A DNA stretch of 53,189 nt from Labilibaculum manganireducens (lineage in GTDB: Bacteria > Bacteroidota > Bacteroidia > Bacteroidales > Marinifilaceae): contig NZ_MVDE01000035.1 in NCBI RefSeq assembly GCF_002843385.1, positions 1 through 53,189 on the forward strand. Reading direction: 5' to 3'. The notes beneath the pieces were generated by a model, which made no database searches, was not told where the DNA came from, and saw nothing but the letters and a program-made list of their open reading frames with translations. How positions within the stretch are numbered: the first letter of the stretch is position 1; the number at the start of each line of letters is the position of its first letter. The translations under genes were made by a program, and so were the position numbers. Of the stretch, positions 18,555 to 26,214 are shown in pieces.

Positions 18555-19685
18555 TTATAAACGGGCAGCTAATTTCTTAACCATGATTTCTTTCCATGAT
18601 GCAAAAGTTCCTGCATTAATATGCTCTCTTGCTTCGCGTACCAGCCACAGGTAAAAAGCCAGATTGTGAATACTGCAGATCTGGGATCCCAGCAACTCCC
18701 CCGAATGAATCAAATGCCGAACGTAAGCTTTTGAATAGGCCTGATCCACATATGATGTTCCATTAGGATCTATTGGTGAAAAATCATCATGCCATTTCTT
18801 GTTTTTAATATTGATAATTCCTTCACTTGTGAAAATCATACCATTTCTTCCATTTCTGGTAGGCATTACACAATCAAACATATCAACACCTCTCGAAATG
18901 GCTTCCAATATATTAACAGGAGTTCCAACTCCCATCAAATATCTCGGTTTATCTTTAGGCAGAACCTCATTTACAACCTCTATCATCGAATACATATCTT
19001 CCACCGGCTCACCAACTGCCAAACCTCCAATTGCATACCCTTCCCGATTTAGAGATGCTGCATGTTCAGCTGCTTTAATCCGCAAATCGTTGTAAACACA
19101 ACCTTGTATTATCGGAAATAAAGTTTGCGAATAACCATATTTTGATTCTGTCTCATCAAATCTTTTCACACAACGCTCTAACCATCTTTGAGTAAGCTCA
19201 AGTGAAGTTTTTGCATACTCATAAGTAGATGTTCCGGGAGGACATTCATCAAATGCCATAATAATATCAGCACCAATGGTTCTTTGGATATCCATTACAT
19301 TTTCCGGAGTAAAGAAATGCTTCGAGCCGTCAATGTGTGAACGGAACATTGCACCTTCCTCTGATAACTTCCTGTTTTCAGCCAAAGAAAACACCTGAAA
19401 TCCACCACTATCTGTTAAAATAGGCCGATCCCAACCATTAAACTTATGTAAACCACCCGCCTTCTCCAGCACATCCAAACCTGGACGCAAATACAAATGA
19501 TAGGTATTACCTAAAATAATTTCGGCATTAATATCATCTCTTAACTCTCTCTGATGTACACCTTTTACAGAACCAAGTGTTCCTACCGGCATAAAAATGG
19601 GCGTTTGAATTTTCCCATGATCCGTAGTTAACTCCCCTGTCCTCGCCGAAGACTTAGTATCTGTATTCAGTAATTTAAAATCCAT
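18555..19685 (-). CDS. tgt: tRNA-guanine transglycosylase
   Basis: 376 aa. It exchanges guanine 34 of tRNAs (GUN anticodons) for the queuosine precursor. The TIM-barrel motifs are clear: LTDSGGFQVFSL (substrate-binding Asp), GGLAVGEP, and DMFDCVMPTRNGRNG with the catalytic Asp. Odd point: the zinc site usually reads CxCxxC before YLRHL, but here the segment is DPNGTSYVDQAYSKAYVRHL with no cysteine; only the distal His of SIHNLAFY remains. I believe several Bacteroidota enzymes are like this, so it is probably a structural variant rather than an inactive enzyme. It precedes the LptF/G permease gene. Confidence 0.95.
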   Translation of the reverse strand: MDFKLLNTDTKSSARTGELTTDHGKIQTPIFMPVGTLGSVKGVHQRELRDDINAEIILGNTYHLYLRPGLDVLEKAGGLHKFNGWDRPILTDSGGFQVFSLAENRKLSEEGAMFRSHIDGSKHFFTPENVMDIQRTIGADIIMAFDECPPGTSTYEYAKTSLELTQRWLERCVKRFDETESKYGYSQTLFPIIQGCVYNDLRIKAAEHAASLNREGYAIGGLAVGEPVEDMYSMIEVVNEVLPKDKPRYLMGVGTPVNILEAISRGVDMFDCVMPTRNGRNGMIFTSEGIINIKNKKWHDDFSPIDPNGTSYVDQAYSKAYVRHLIHSGELLGSQICSIHNLAFYLWLVREAREHINAGTFASWKEIMVKKLAARL

Positions 19686-19747
19686 ATGACCTATTTATAT
19701 TTACTTACAATCAGGTATCTCAACCAATTAGTAAAAAAATCAGGCAG

Positions 19748-19755
19748 CAAAGATA
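19748..19755 (-). promoter_or_regulatory. -7 box upstream of tgt
   Basis: Minus strand TATCTTTG (TAnnTTTG), about 60 nt before the tgt start. It likely drives tgt and the LptF/G permease gene. The -33 element is not evident. Confidence 0.45.
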
Positions 19756-19901
19756 CTAATTAATCTTATTTCTGAATCACTTCCCTTGTCCGAAGGTAAA
19801 CTGACAATCCCTAAAGCTAGAATATCAGACACATAGACAAGTCATCTTTGCTAACATAAATCAATCTGCATATCAAAATTTTTTTATCGATAAGAATCTC
19901 T

Positions 19902-19909
19902 TATTTTTG
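19902..19909 (+). promoter_or_regulatory. -7 box upstream of the glycosyltransferase/sigma operon
   Basis: TATTTTTG (TAnnTTTG), 23 bp before the TTG start at 19932. The leader would be short, about 15 nt. Confidence 0.5.
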
Positions 19910-19931
19910 AGGCACATAAACATGCCTGAAT

Positions 19932-21065
19932 TTGGAAACAATAATTACTCTGCCGACTTCTTTTAATCAATGGGCTATCCTCATTGTTCTCTTGGTTGCT
20001 TTTTGCATACAGATGTTATATCAACTTCGGTACATCCAATTATTCAAAAAAGAGAAAAAAACCAATCACAACATAAAAACAGAACCTGTTTCTATTGTTA
20101 TATGCGTGAAAAATGAGGAATGTTATTTACAAGAAAATCTTTCACTATTCCTGGAACAGGAGTATCCCGACTTTGAGTTAATTTTGGTTAATGATGGTAG
20201 TGAAGATGAAACCGAGACGATAATTACAGAGTTTCAGAAAAGATACCCTCATCTTCGCTCTACAAAAATACCTTTGGATGATAAATTTCAACACAACAAA
20301 AAGCTGGCCTTAAGTATTGGGATTAAAGCAGCTAAGAATGAAAAAATAATTTTCACCAATATCCATAGTAAACCCTCAAGCAGCAAATGGCTGCAGGAAT
20401 TCGTAGACTCATGGGACAAAGGAGTACACATAGGCTATGCTAATTTTGAGAACAAAAAAGGCTTTTTTTATAATTTTCTTAAATTCGATTTACTCTCAAA
20501 AAATATCAAAAGTGCTGGTTTTGCTTCTTCAGGAAACGCTCATTCCGGAAATGGTGATAATTTGGGATATAAAAAATCCGATTTCTTTGCAAACAAAGGT
20601 TTTGTGAAGCATTCCCACTTTGAGGCTGGATATGATCACCTAATGGTTTTTCAACTTGCTAAACTTTCCGGAGCATCTGTGTGCCTTCAGCCCGAGGCCA
20701 AAATTAACCTGTCTTCAATTTGTGCTTTTGACCAATGGATCAGAATCAACAGACATTATTACAAATGCAGAAAATACCTTCCCTTCAAAATTCGTTTACT
20801 TATTGACTTAGAACCAATAAGCAAAATGATCTTTTACAGTATCAGTATTTACGCGTTACTCTTCACACACTTATACTTTTTCACTGCAATTATATATTTA
20901 ACAAGAATAATACTAATTAGGAGCTTATTTAAAATAAGTACCAGGCATTTGAAGGAAGAAAATTTATTTTTATCTTCGTACTTATATGAGATTTTTGTGT
21001 TATTTTCAAAAATATATTTTTTGTCTACAAATTTCATTCTCAGTAAAAGCAACCAATGGAAATAA
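19932..21065 (+). CDS. Membrane-anchored family 2 glycosyltransferase with altered DxD motif
   Basis: 377 aa, TTG start chosen because it includes the N-terminal membrane helix (QWAILIVLLVAFCIQMLY) and no ATG is in frame. The GT-A domain runs about 50-270: PVSIVICVKNEE, then DFELILVNDGSEDET (nucleotide-binding). The place where GT2 enzymes carry DxD (as in LTDADCxPSS) reads FTNIHSKPSSSKWL, i.e. Asn143-Ile-His145, so the metal-binding aspartates are missing. Two hydrophobic helices follow at about 300-335. It overlaps the sigma-factor gene by 10 bp. It may be a divergent enzyme or a catalytically weak one; the acceptor is unknown. Confidence 0.82.
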   Translation: METIITLPTSFNQWAILIVLLVAFCIQMLYQLRYIQLFKKEKKTNHNIKTEPVSIVICVKNEECYLQENLSLFLEQEYPDFELILVNDGSEDETETIITEFQKRYPHLRSTKIPLDDKFQHNKKLALSIGIKAAKNEKIIFTNIHSKPSSSKWLQEFVDSWDKGVHIGYANFENKKGFFYNFLKFDLLSKNIKSAGFASSGNAHSGNGDNLGYKKSDFFANKGFVKHSHFEAGYDHLMVFQLAKLSGASVCLQPEAKINLSSICAFDQWIRINRHYYKCRKYLPFKIRLLIDLEPISKMIFYSISIYALLFTHLYFFTAIIYLTRIILIRSLFKISTRHLKEENLFLSSYLYEIFVLFSKIYFLSTNFILSKSNQWK

Positions 21066-21670
21066 ATCCTAACCTCTCGGAAAAAGCTCAATACGACTAC
21101 AGGCTTGTTTTATCTGCTATTAATGGTACTCAAAAAGCATATGAGGAGCTTTTCAAAAGATACAAAGACGCGATCTTCTTCATGTTGCTAAAAATGGTGA
21201 ACAACAAAAATGATGCAGAAGATTTAACGTTTGAAGCATTTGGGAAAGCATTCAGAAACATCAAACAGTATTCTCCAAAATATGCATTTAGCACCTGGCT
21301 GTTCAAAATTGCTTCCAATAACTGTATTGATTTTCTCCGAAAAAAGAAAGGCAATACTATTTCTATTGATGGGAAAGATGACTCTGAAAACGAGAGAAGT
21401 ATATCTTTGGAATCCAACACGCTAAACCCTGAACAAGAATTTATTAGGGATCAGAAAGCCCGAATAATGCGCAGTGAGGTAGGTCGTTTAAAAGAACGCT
21501 ACCGAAGGCTAATAGAGTTGCGCTATTTTGAAGAATTTTCCTATGAGGAAATTGCAAAAGAATTAAATCTGCCTATTGGCACTGTAAAAGCACAATTATT
21601 TCGAGCACGGGAATTACTTTTTAACACTCTAAAAGATACTGAGATAAAGATTGATAAGAAAAAAGACTAA
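21056..21670 (+). CDS. ECF-type RNA polymerase sigma factor
   Basis: 204 aa. Sigma region 2 at about 25-95 (YEELFKRYKDAIFFMLLKMV, DAEDLTFEAFGKAF, STWLFKIASNNCIDFLRKK); region 4 at about 140-190 (RYRRLIELRYFEEFSYEEIAKEL, PIGTVKAQLFRAREL helix-turn-helix). Region 3 is absent, as in ECF factors. No anti-sigma gene is next to it: the next gene is rsmG. It is translationally linked to the glycosyltransferase by a 10-bp overlap, so the signal it answers to is not apparent from context. Confidence 0.93.
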   Translation: MEINPNLSEKAQYDYRLVLSAINGTQKAYEELFKRYKDAIFFMLLKMVNNKNDAEDLTFEAFGKAFRNIKQYSPKYAFSTWLFKIASNNCIDFLRKKKGNTISIDGKDDSENERSISLESNTLNPEQEFIRDQKARIMRSEVGRLKERYRRLIELRYFEEFSYEEIAKELNLPIGTVKAQLFRARELLFNTLKDTEIKIDKKKD

Positions 21671-21715
21671 ACAGCATCCTCACTTCTTTTTCATTCGCAT
21701 CTTCAAAATTTAGCC

Positions 21716-21723
21716 TATATTTG
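21716..21723 (+). promoter_or_regulatory. -7 box upstream of rsmG
   Basis: TATATTTG (TAnnTTTG), 23 bp before the ATG at 21747. Confidence 0.5.
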
Positions 21724-21746
21724 CCAAGTTTAAATTTACATTTGGC

Positions 21747-22367
21747 ATGGAAATCATCAAAAAATACTTTCCCAATTTAACTGAAGAACAGGAACAAAAA
21801 TTCTTCAGATTAAAAGAATTATACACTTTTTGGAATGAGCAAATTAATGTTATTTCCAGAAAAGATATGGATTCACTCTATGAACATCACGTTTTACATT
21901 CTTTAGCAATAGCCAAGGTGATTCAGTTTACTCCCGGCACAAAGATAATGGATGTTGGAACGGGTGGTGGTTTTCCAGGAATTCCACTGGCTATTTTATT
22001 TCCAGAATGCAGTTTTTATTTAATCGACTCGATCGGGAAAAAAATAAAAGTTGTAACCGAAGTTGCGAATGCACTAAATCTGGAAAATGTAAAATCCGAA
22101 CACATTCGCGTACAACAGGTTAAAGATAAATTTGACTTTATTGTAAGCAGAGCTGTTACGGCATTCCCAAAATTTGTAAACATGGTTCTTAAAAATAGTA
22201 GGGTGAAAGATCAAAATAGTTTACCCAATGGAATAATTTATTTAAAGGGTGGTGATTTTGATGATGAAATCTCCGAATATGGAAGCAGAATCAGTGTTTA
22301 CGAATGCTCAAATTATTTCTCGGAGGAATTCTTTGAGACAAAAAAAATAGTACATCTTGATATTTAG
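21747..22367 (+). CDS. rsmG: 16S rRNA (guanine527-N7)-methyltransferase
   Basis: 206 aa. Class I methyltransferase with the SAM-binding loop DVGTGGGFPGIPLAILFPE (about 71-90), the family landmark KFDFIVSRAVTAFP, and an upstream WNEQINVISRKD. It methylates N7 of G527 in 16S rRNA. The Met start and length fit the family. It has its own -7 box and is followed by rpmH with another. Confidence 0.95.
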   Translation: MEIIKKYFPNLTEEQEQKFFRLKELYTFWNEQINVISRKDMDSLYEHHVLHSLAIAKVIQFTPGTKIMDVGTGGGFPGIPLAILFPECSFYLIDSIGKKIKVVTEVANALNLENVKSEHIRVQQVKDKFDFIVSRAVTAFPKFVNMVLKNSRVKDQNSLPNGIIYLKGGDFDDEISEYGSRISVYECSNYFSEEFFETKKIVHLDI

Positions 22368-22411
22368 TGAAAATAAAAGGGCTGATCTTTTTGTTAGATT
22401 AAAAAAAACCC

Positions 22412-22419
22412 TATTTTTG
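22412..22419 (+). promoter_or_regulatory. Promoter of rpmH
   Basis: -7 box TATTTTTG at 22412-22419 with TTTTTG ending at 22393 as the -33 TTG, spacing 18 nt: the best Bacteroidota-type promoter in the window. It gives a leader of about 45 nt to the rpmH start. Confidence 0.65.
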
Positions 22420-22470
22420 CAATCCGAAATCAACGCATATAATAACTTTATTCGATAAAAATTTTTCGCG

Positions 22471-22629
22471 ATGAAAAGAACATTTCAACCTTCAAATAGA
22501 AAGAGAAGAAACAAGCACGGATTCAGAGAGAGAATGGCTTCAGCAAACGGCAGAGCTGTATTATCTCGTAGAAGAGCCAAAGGCAGAAAAAAACTATCTG
22601 TTTCTAGTGAACACAAACACAAGGCTTAA
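22471..22629 (+). CDS. rpmH: 50S ribosomal protein L34
   Basis: 52 codons starting [20 protein letters not shown], continuing [20 protein letters not shown], then [12 protein letters not shown]. This is the canonical L34 with the Arg/Lys-rich RNA-binding sequence. It is not next to rnpA/yidC or an origin here; in this phylum rpmH is often apart from dnaA. It is followed by a terminator. Confidence 0.98.
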   Translation: MKRTFQPSNRKRRNKHGFRERMASANGRAVLSRRRAKGRKKLSVSSEHKHKA

Positions 22630-22730
22630 TTTTTAAATTAAGTTGACGATATACAGAAAGTAAAGGATTCTATATTCTTTACTTTTTTGTATTTTATAGA
22701 ATAGACAATATTCTATTATTGATGAAGATG

Positions 22731-22754
22731 GAGTTCCGAGGGAGCTCTTTTTTT
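22731..22754 (+). terminator. Intrinsic terminator after rpmH
   Basis: 7-bp stem GAGTTCC / GGAGCTC (one G-T pair), 3-nt loop, then seven T. It lies 100 bp past the rpmH stop. Confidence 0.75.
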
Positions 22755-22826
22755 ATGGATTAATCTCAAATCAAATAATTAGTTCCGGTTTGCTCCATTT
22801 TTTTCTATAATCTAAAAAATCTCTGC

Positions 22827-22834
22827 TATTTTTG
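22827..22834 (+). promoter_or_regulatory. -7 box upstream of the PASTA-rluD-ddl operon
   Basis: TATTTTTG, 77 bp before the PASTA gene. No clear TTG at the -33 spacing. Confidence 0.45.
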
Positions 22835-22911
22835 TAGAAAGCAAAAGAAAAGTAATTCAAGCAATATTTTCTTTTGCAGGTAGTTGTTTATAAAGAATTC
22901 TAAAGCCCCTA

Positions 22912-23745
22912 ATGAGGATGAAATCAGTAAATTTCTTTACGAGTAAGCTATTTCTAATACAGATTGGAATCGCTTTATTAATTACAATAGTTCTAATTTG
23001 GATCACTCTAATTAGTTTAAGATGGTACACCCATCACGGAGAAGAACTTGAAGTTCCGGATTTATATGGTATGAGTATTGAAGAAGCCGGAAATAAACTG
23101 GAAACTGAGCAATTGGTTTTCTCTATCTACGATTCTATATACAATCCCAAATTTGCTCCGGGCACGGTTCTTGACCAAAGACCTTTAGCTGGTGCGGTTG
23201 TTAAAAGAAAGAGAAGTTTATTTTTAACCATTAATGCCAACAAACCTGAACAGGTTCGTTTCCCTAATTTGGTCGATAATTCATTCCGGCAAGCCTATGA
23301 ATTATTAATAACCAATGGTTTTCAGATTGGAAAATTAGAATACGCCGAAAATCAATTTTTTAACCTTGTGCTATTTCCAAAATACAACGGTGATACAATA
23401 TTTGCCGGCAGTATGGTTGATAAAGGCGCAAGCATAGACTTAGTTCTGGGAAAAGGGGATAACAATGGAACTATTGCTCCAAATTTAATTGGGAAAACAA
23501 AATCTCAGGCAAAAGAAAAAATCATTCTATCCAATATGAATTTGGGAAAAATACAATTCGATCAATCAATTACCAGCCATTTTGATTCTATTCAATCCAA
23601 AGTTTGGAAACAATATCCTTCTTTTGATAACGATCAAAGGATTCAACCTGGTTCTAAAATTGATATCTGGCTAACACGGGATTCGGTAAAACTACAACGC
23701 GCTGATTCTCTGCAGCAACTAAGTTTAAGCAACTTGCTTTACTAA
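22912..23745 (+). CDS. Single-pass membrane protein with three PASTA domains
   Basis: 277 aa. One N-terminal membrane helix (LFLIQIGIALLITIVLIWIT), then PASTA repeats at about 45-112 (VPDLYGMSIEEAGNKLE), 115-182 (FPNLVDNSFRQAYELL) and 190-260 (APNLIGKTKSQAKEKI). PASTA domains bind peptidoglycan stem peptides or muropeptides. No kinase or transpeptidase domain is attached; stand-alone PASTA proteins next to rluD and ddl are typical of Bacteroidota. The start could also be the Met two codons in. Role probably in the cell wall, inferred from ddl in the same run. Confidence 0.88.
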   Translation: MRMKSVNFFTSKLFLIQIGIALLITIVLIWITLISLRWYTHHGEELEVPDLYGMSIEEAGNKLETEQLVFSIYDSIYNPKFAPGTVLDQRPLAGAVVKRKRSLFLTINANKPEQVRFPNLVDNSFRQAYELLITNGFQIGKLEYAENQFFNLVLFPKYNGDTIFAGSMVDKGASIDLVLGKGDNNGTIAPNLIGKTKSQAKEKIILSNMNLGKIQFDQSITSHFDSIQSKVWKQYPSFDNDQRIQPGSKIDIWLTRDSVKLQRADSLQQLSLSNLLY

Positions 23746-23758
23746 AACAACTGAAAAA

Positions 23759-24835
23759 ATGACTGAAAAAGAACCATTAGATAATTTCAATGTTGACGAA
23801 GATTTGGATGCAAACCAGGAACAATTCGAACATTTTCGTTTTGAGGCCGATCCTGGACAAAATCCTCTTAGAATAGACAAATTCTTAGTTGACCGAATGT
23901 TAAACTCATCGAGAAATAAAATTCAAGATGCTGCTGACAATGGAAACATTTTGGTAAACGGTGTACCTGTTAAGAGTAACTACAAGGTAAAACCAAAGGA
24001 TGTAATCACCGTTGTGTTGAGTTATCCGCCAAGAGAAATTGAAATTATTCCTCAGGATATTCCTTTAAATATTGTTTATGAAGATGATGCTTTTTTAATC
24101 ATTAATAAAGAGCCGGGAATGGTTGTACATCCTTCCTACGGGCACTATTCGGGAACATTGGTTAATGCTTTGGCTTTTCATTTGCAAAACCTCCCTTTAT
24201 TTAATGCAAAAGATCCTCGTCCGGGGTTGGTGCATCGTATTGATAAAAACACATCCGGGATATTGGTAATTGCCAAAACCGAAGATGCTAAAACCAAACT
24301 GGGATTGCAGTTTTTTAATAAAACAAGTGACCGTAAATACAGAGCATTGGTTTGGGGAAATCTTGAAAACGACGAAGGAACAATAACGGGTCATGTTGGA
24401 AGAAATCTTAAAAACAGAAAAGTTATGGATGTTTTCCCTGATGGTGAACATGGAAAGCATGCTGTAACCCATTACAGAGTTTTGGAAAGACTTGGCTATG
24501 TAAATTTGGTAGAATGTGTTTTAGAAACCGGAAGAACTCATCAAATCCGTGCCCACTTCAAAAGTATTGGTCATCCCCTATTCAACGATGCTGAATACGG
24601 AGGAGATGATATCAGAAAAGGAACCACCTTTACCAAGTACAAACAATTTGTTCAGAACTGTTTTAAAATTTGTCCGCGCCAAGCCTTACATGCTAAAACA
24701 TTAGGCTTCAATCATCCGGTAACCGGAGAATATATCTCATTTGATTCGGAGATACCTGATGACATGTCCACTTTAATCCAGAAATGGAGAGATTACACCT
24801 CTAACAGACCTATAGAGGAAGAAGAAGAGCAATAA
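23759..24835 (+). CDS. RluA-family 23S rRNA/tRNA pseudouridine synthase (RluD-like)
   Basis: 358 aa. S4 domain about 35-95 (LRIDKFLVDRMLNSSRNKIQDA, GNILVNG); catalytic domain about 105-330 with GLVHRIDKNTSG, where Asp162 is the nucleophile (usually HRLD, here HRID). TGRTHQIRAH is the second family motif. The S4 domain and length favour RluD, which modifies helix 69 of 23S rRNA, but RluA/C specificities cannot be excluded. It lies 13 bp after the PASTA gene and 16 bp before ddl, clearly one operon. Confidence 0.92.
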   Translation: MTEKEPLDNFNVDEDLDANQEQFEHFRFEADPGQNPLRIDKFLVDRMLNSSRNKIQDAADNGNILVNGVPVKSNYKVKPKDVITVVLSYPPREIEIIPQDIPLNIVYEDDAFLIINKEPGMVVHPSYGHYSGTLVNALAFHLQNLPLFNAKDPRPGLVHRIDKNTSGILVIAKTEDAKTKLGLQFFNKTSDRKYRALVWGNLENDEGTITGHVGRNLKNRKVMDVFPDGEHGKHAVTHYRVLERLGYVNLVECVLETGRTHQIRAHFKSIGHPLFNDAEYGGDDIRKGTTFTKYKQFVQNCFKICPRQALHAKTLGFNHPVTGEYISFDSEIPDDMSTLIQKWRDYTSNRPIEEEEEQ

Positions 24836-24851
24836 AACTATAATATACCCA

Positions 24852-25823
24852 ATGAAAAGAACAATCGCTGTAATTGCAGGTGGAGATTCTGCTGAATTTG
24901 AAATCTCCCTGCAAACTTCAAATCATATTTTCTCATGTCTGGATGCTGAGAAATACACTCCTTACTTAGTAATACTAAAAGGACCAGATTGGAATATAAA
25001 AATCGACGATCGATATTATCCGATCGATAAAAATGATTTTAGTTTTAGCACTGAAGAAGGTAAGGTAAAGTTTGATTTCGCGTATATTGGAATTCATGGA
25101 ACTCCCGGAGAAAATGGAATTTTGCAGGGATATTTAAAATTACTTGCTGTTCCCCATTCAACCTGCGATGTTTTTAGCAGTTCGCTTAGTTTTAATAAGC
25201 ATGCTTGTAATTCCTACTTAAAATCGTTGGGCTTTAAGGTTGCCAAGTCGATTCTTCTTAAAATAGACCAAAACTATTCGACCCAAGCAATAAATGAAAA
25301 TCTGGGCATGCCTTGTTTTGTGAAACCAAATGCAGATGGTTCTAGTTTTGGGATTTCGAAAGTTAAAAAAGTTGATGAACTGGATGAAGCCATTGCCAAA
25401 GCTTTTGGTGAAGGAAAAGAAGTTATCATCGAAGAATTTATAGACGGATTGGAATTCACCTGTGGTTTAGTGAAGACAAAAAAAGAATCCCTTGTATTTC
25501 CAGTAACAGAGGTATTGCCTAAAAAGGAATTCTTCGATTACGAAGCCAAATACGATCCCACAATGGCTGATGAAATTACACCAGCGAGAATTTCAGAAGA
25601 GCTAACTCTTCAAATACAGAATTTATCTTCGGAAATTTATGACGCTTTAAAATGTAAAGGGATTGTTCGGGTTGATTACATGCTTCGAAAAGATGAAATT
25701 TTCATTTTAGAAGCGAATACTATTCCTGGAATGACAGCAACGAGTTTTATACCCCAACAAGTTGCAGCTATGAATATAGATTTAAAAGATATTTTGAGTA
25801 TGGTGATTGAAAATGAATTTTAA
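24852..25823 (+). CDS. ddl: D-alanine--D-alanine ligase
   Basis: 323 aa ATP-grasp enzyme that makes D-Ala-D-Ala for peptidoglycan. N-terminal VIAGGDSAEFEISLQTS and IHGTPGENGILQGYLKLL (substrate loops), FNKHACNSYLKSLG, PCFVKPNADGSSFGISKV (ATP-binding), and the C-terminal ILEANTIPGMTATSFIPQQ with the metal-binding Glu/Asn. The length is normal and it is last in the PASTA-rluD-ddl operon. Confidence 0.96.
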   Translation: MKRTIAVIAGGDSAEFEISLQTSNHIFSCLDAEKYTPYLVILKGPDWNIKIDDRYYPIDKNDFSFSTEEGKVKFDFAYIGIHGTPGENGILQGYLKLLAVPHSTCDVFSSSLSFNKHACNSYLKSLGFKVAKSILLKIDQNYSTQAINENLGMPCFVKPNADGSSFGISKVKKVDELDEAIAKAFGEGKEVIIEEFIDGLEFTCGLVKTKKESLVFPVTEVLPKKEFFDYEAKYDPTMADEITPARISEELTLQIQNLSSEIYDALKCKGIVRVDYMLRKDEIFILEANTIPGMTATSFIPQQVAAMNIDLKDILSMVIENEF

Positions 25824-26101
25824 ATTAATTTAAACATCTGAATTACTGACAATTACAATATTTAGTTAAATGAAGAGAAAACTGTCTTTTTTTCATTTTT
25901 TTTTCATTTTTTTCCGTCTCAAGGAAAGACTTGCAGCAAAAGGGAAAGAGTCATTTTTATGAAAATCAATCAGACAAAATATAAACTCTAAGCTCTTACT
26001 AACCAAAACTTTTTCAGAACCCTAACGTAAACACACATAGATTTAATGAATTTATTCAATTCATTATTTTCATAGTTAAATTTTAGGGTTAGTAATAGAA
26101 C
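25824..26101 (+). ncRNA. Intergenic stretch with competing hairpins; possible RNA, low confidence
   Basis: Between ddl and the convergent gcvP. A 9-bp hairpin TAATGAATT / AATTCATTA spans 26044-26066. TTACTAACC (25996-26004) is complementary to GGTTAGTAA (26087-26095), while AACCCTAA (26018-26025) is complementary to TTAGGGTT (26083-26090). The two long-range pairings overlap and exclude each other. A strong terminator follows. No TAnnTTTG box was seen upstream, so this may be only the ddl 3' UTR. Confidence 0.3.
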
Positions 26102-26131
26102 AAAAAGGAGGCCGGGGCAGCCTCCTTTTTT
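26102..26131. terminator. Bidirectional intrinsic terminator between ddl and gcvP
   Basis: Stem GGAGGC / GCCTCC, extended by A5 and T6 on either side (AAAAAGGAGGC...GCCTCCTTTTTT). It can end transcription from both convergent genes. Confidence 0.9.
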
Positions 26132-26214
26132 GTGCCCATAATTTCGCTCTTGTTTATAAAAAAAATCCGATGAAAATTAACTCACCGGATTTTAAAATAT
26201 TTATCTGATATTAC

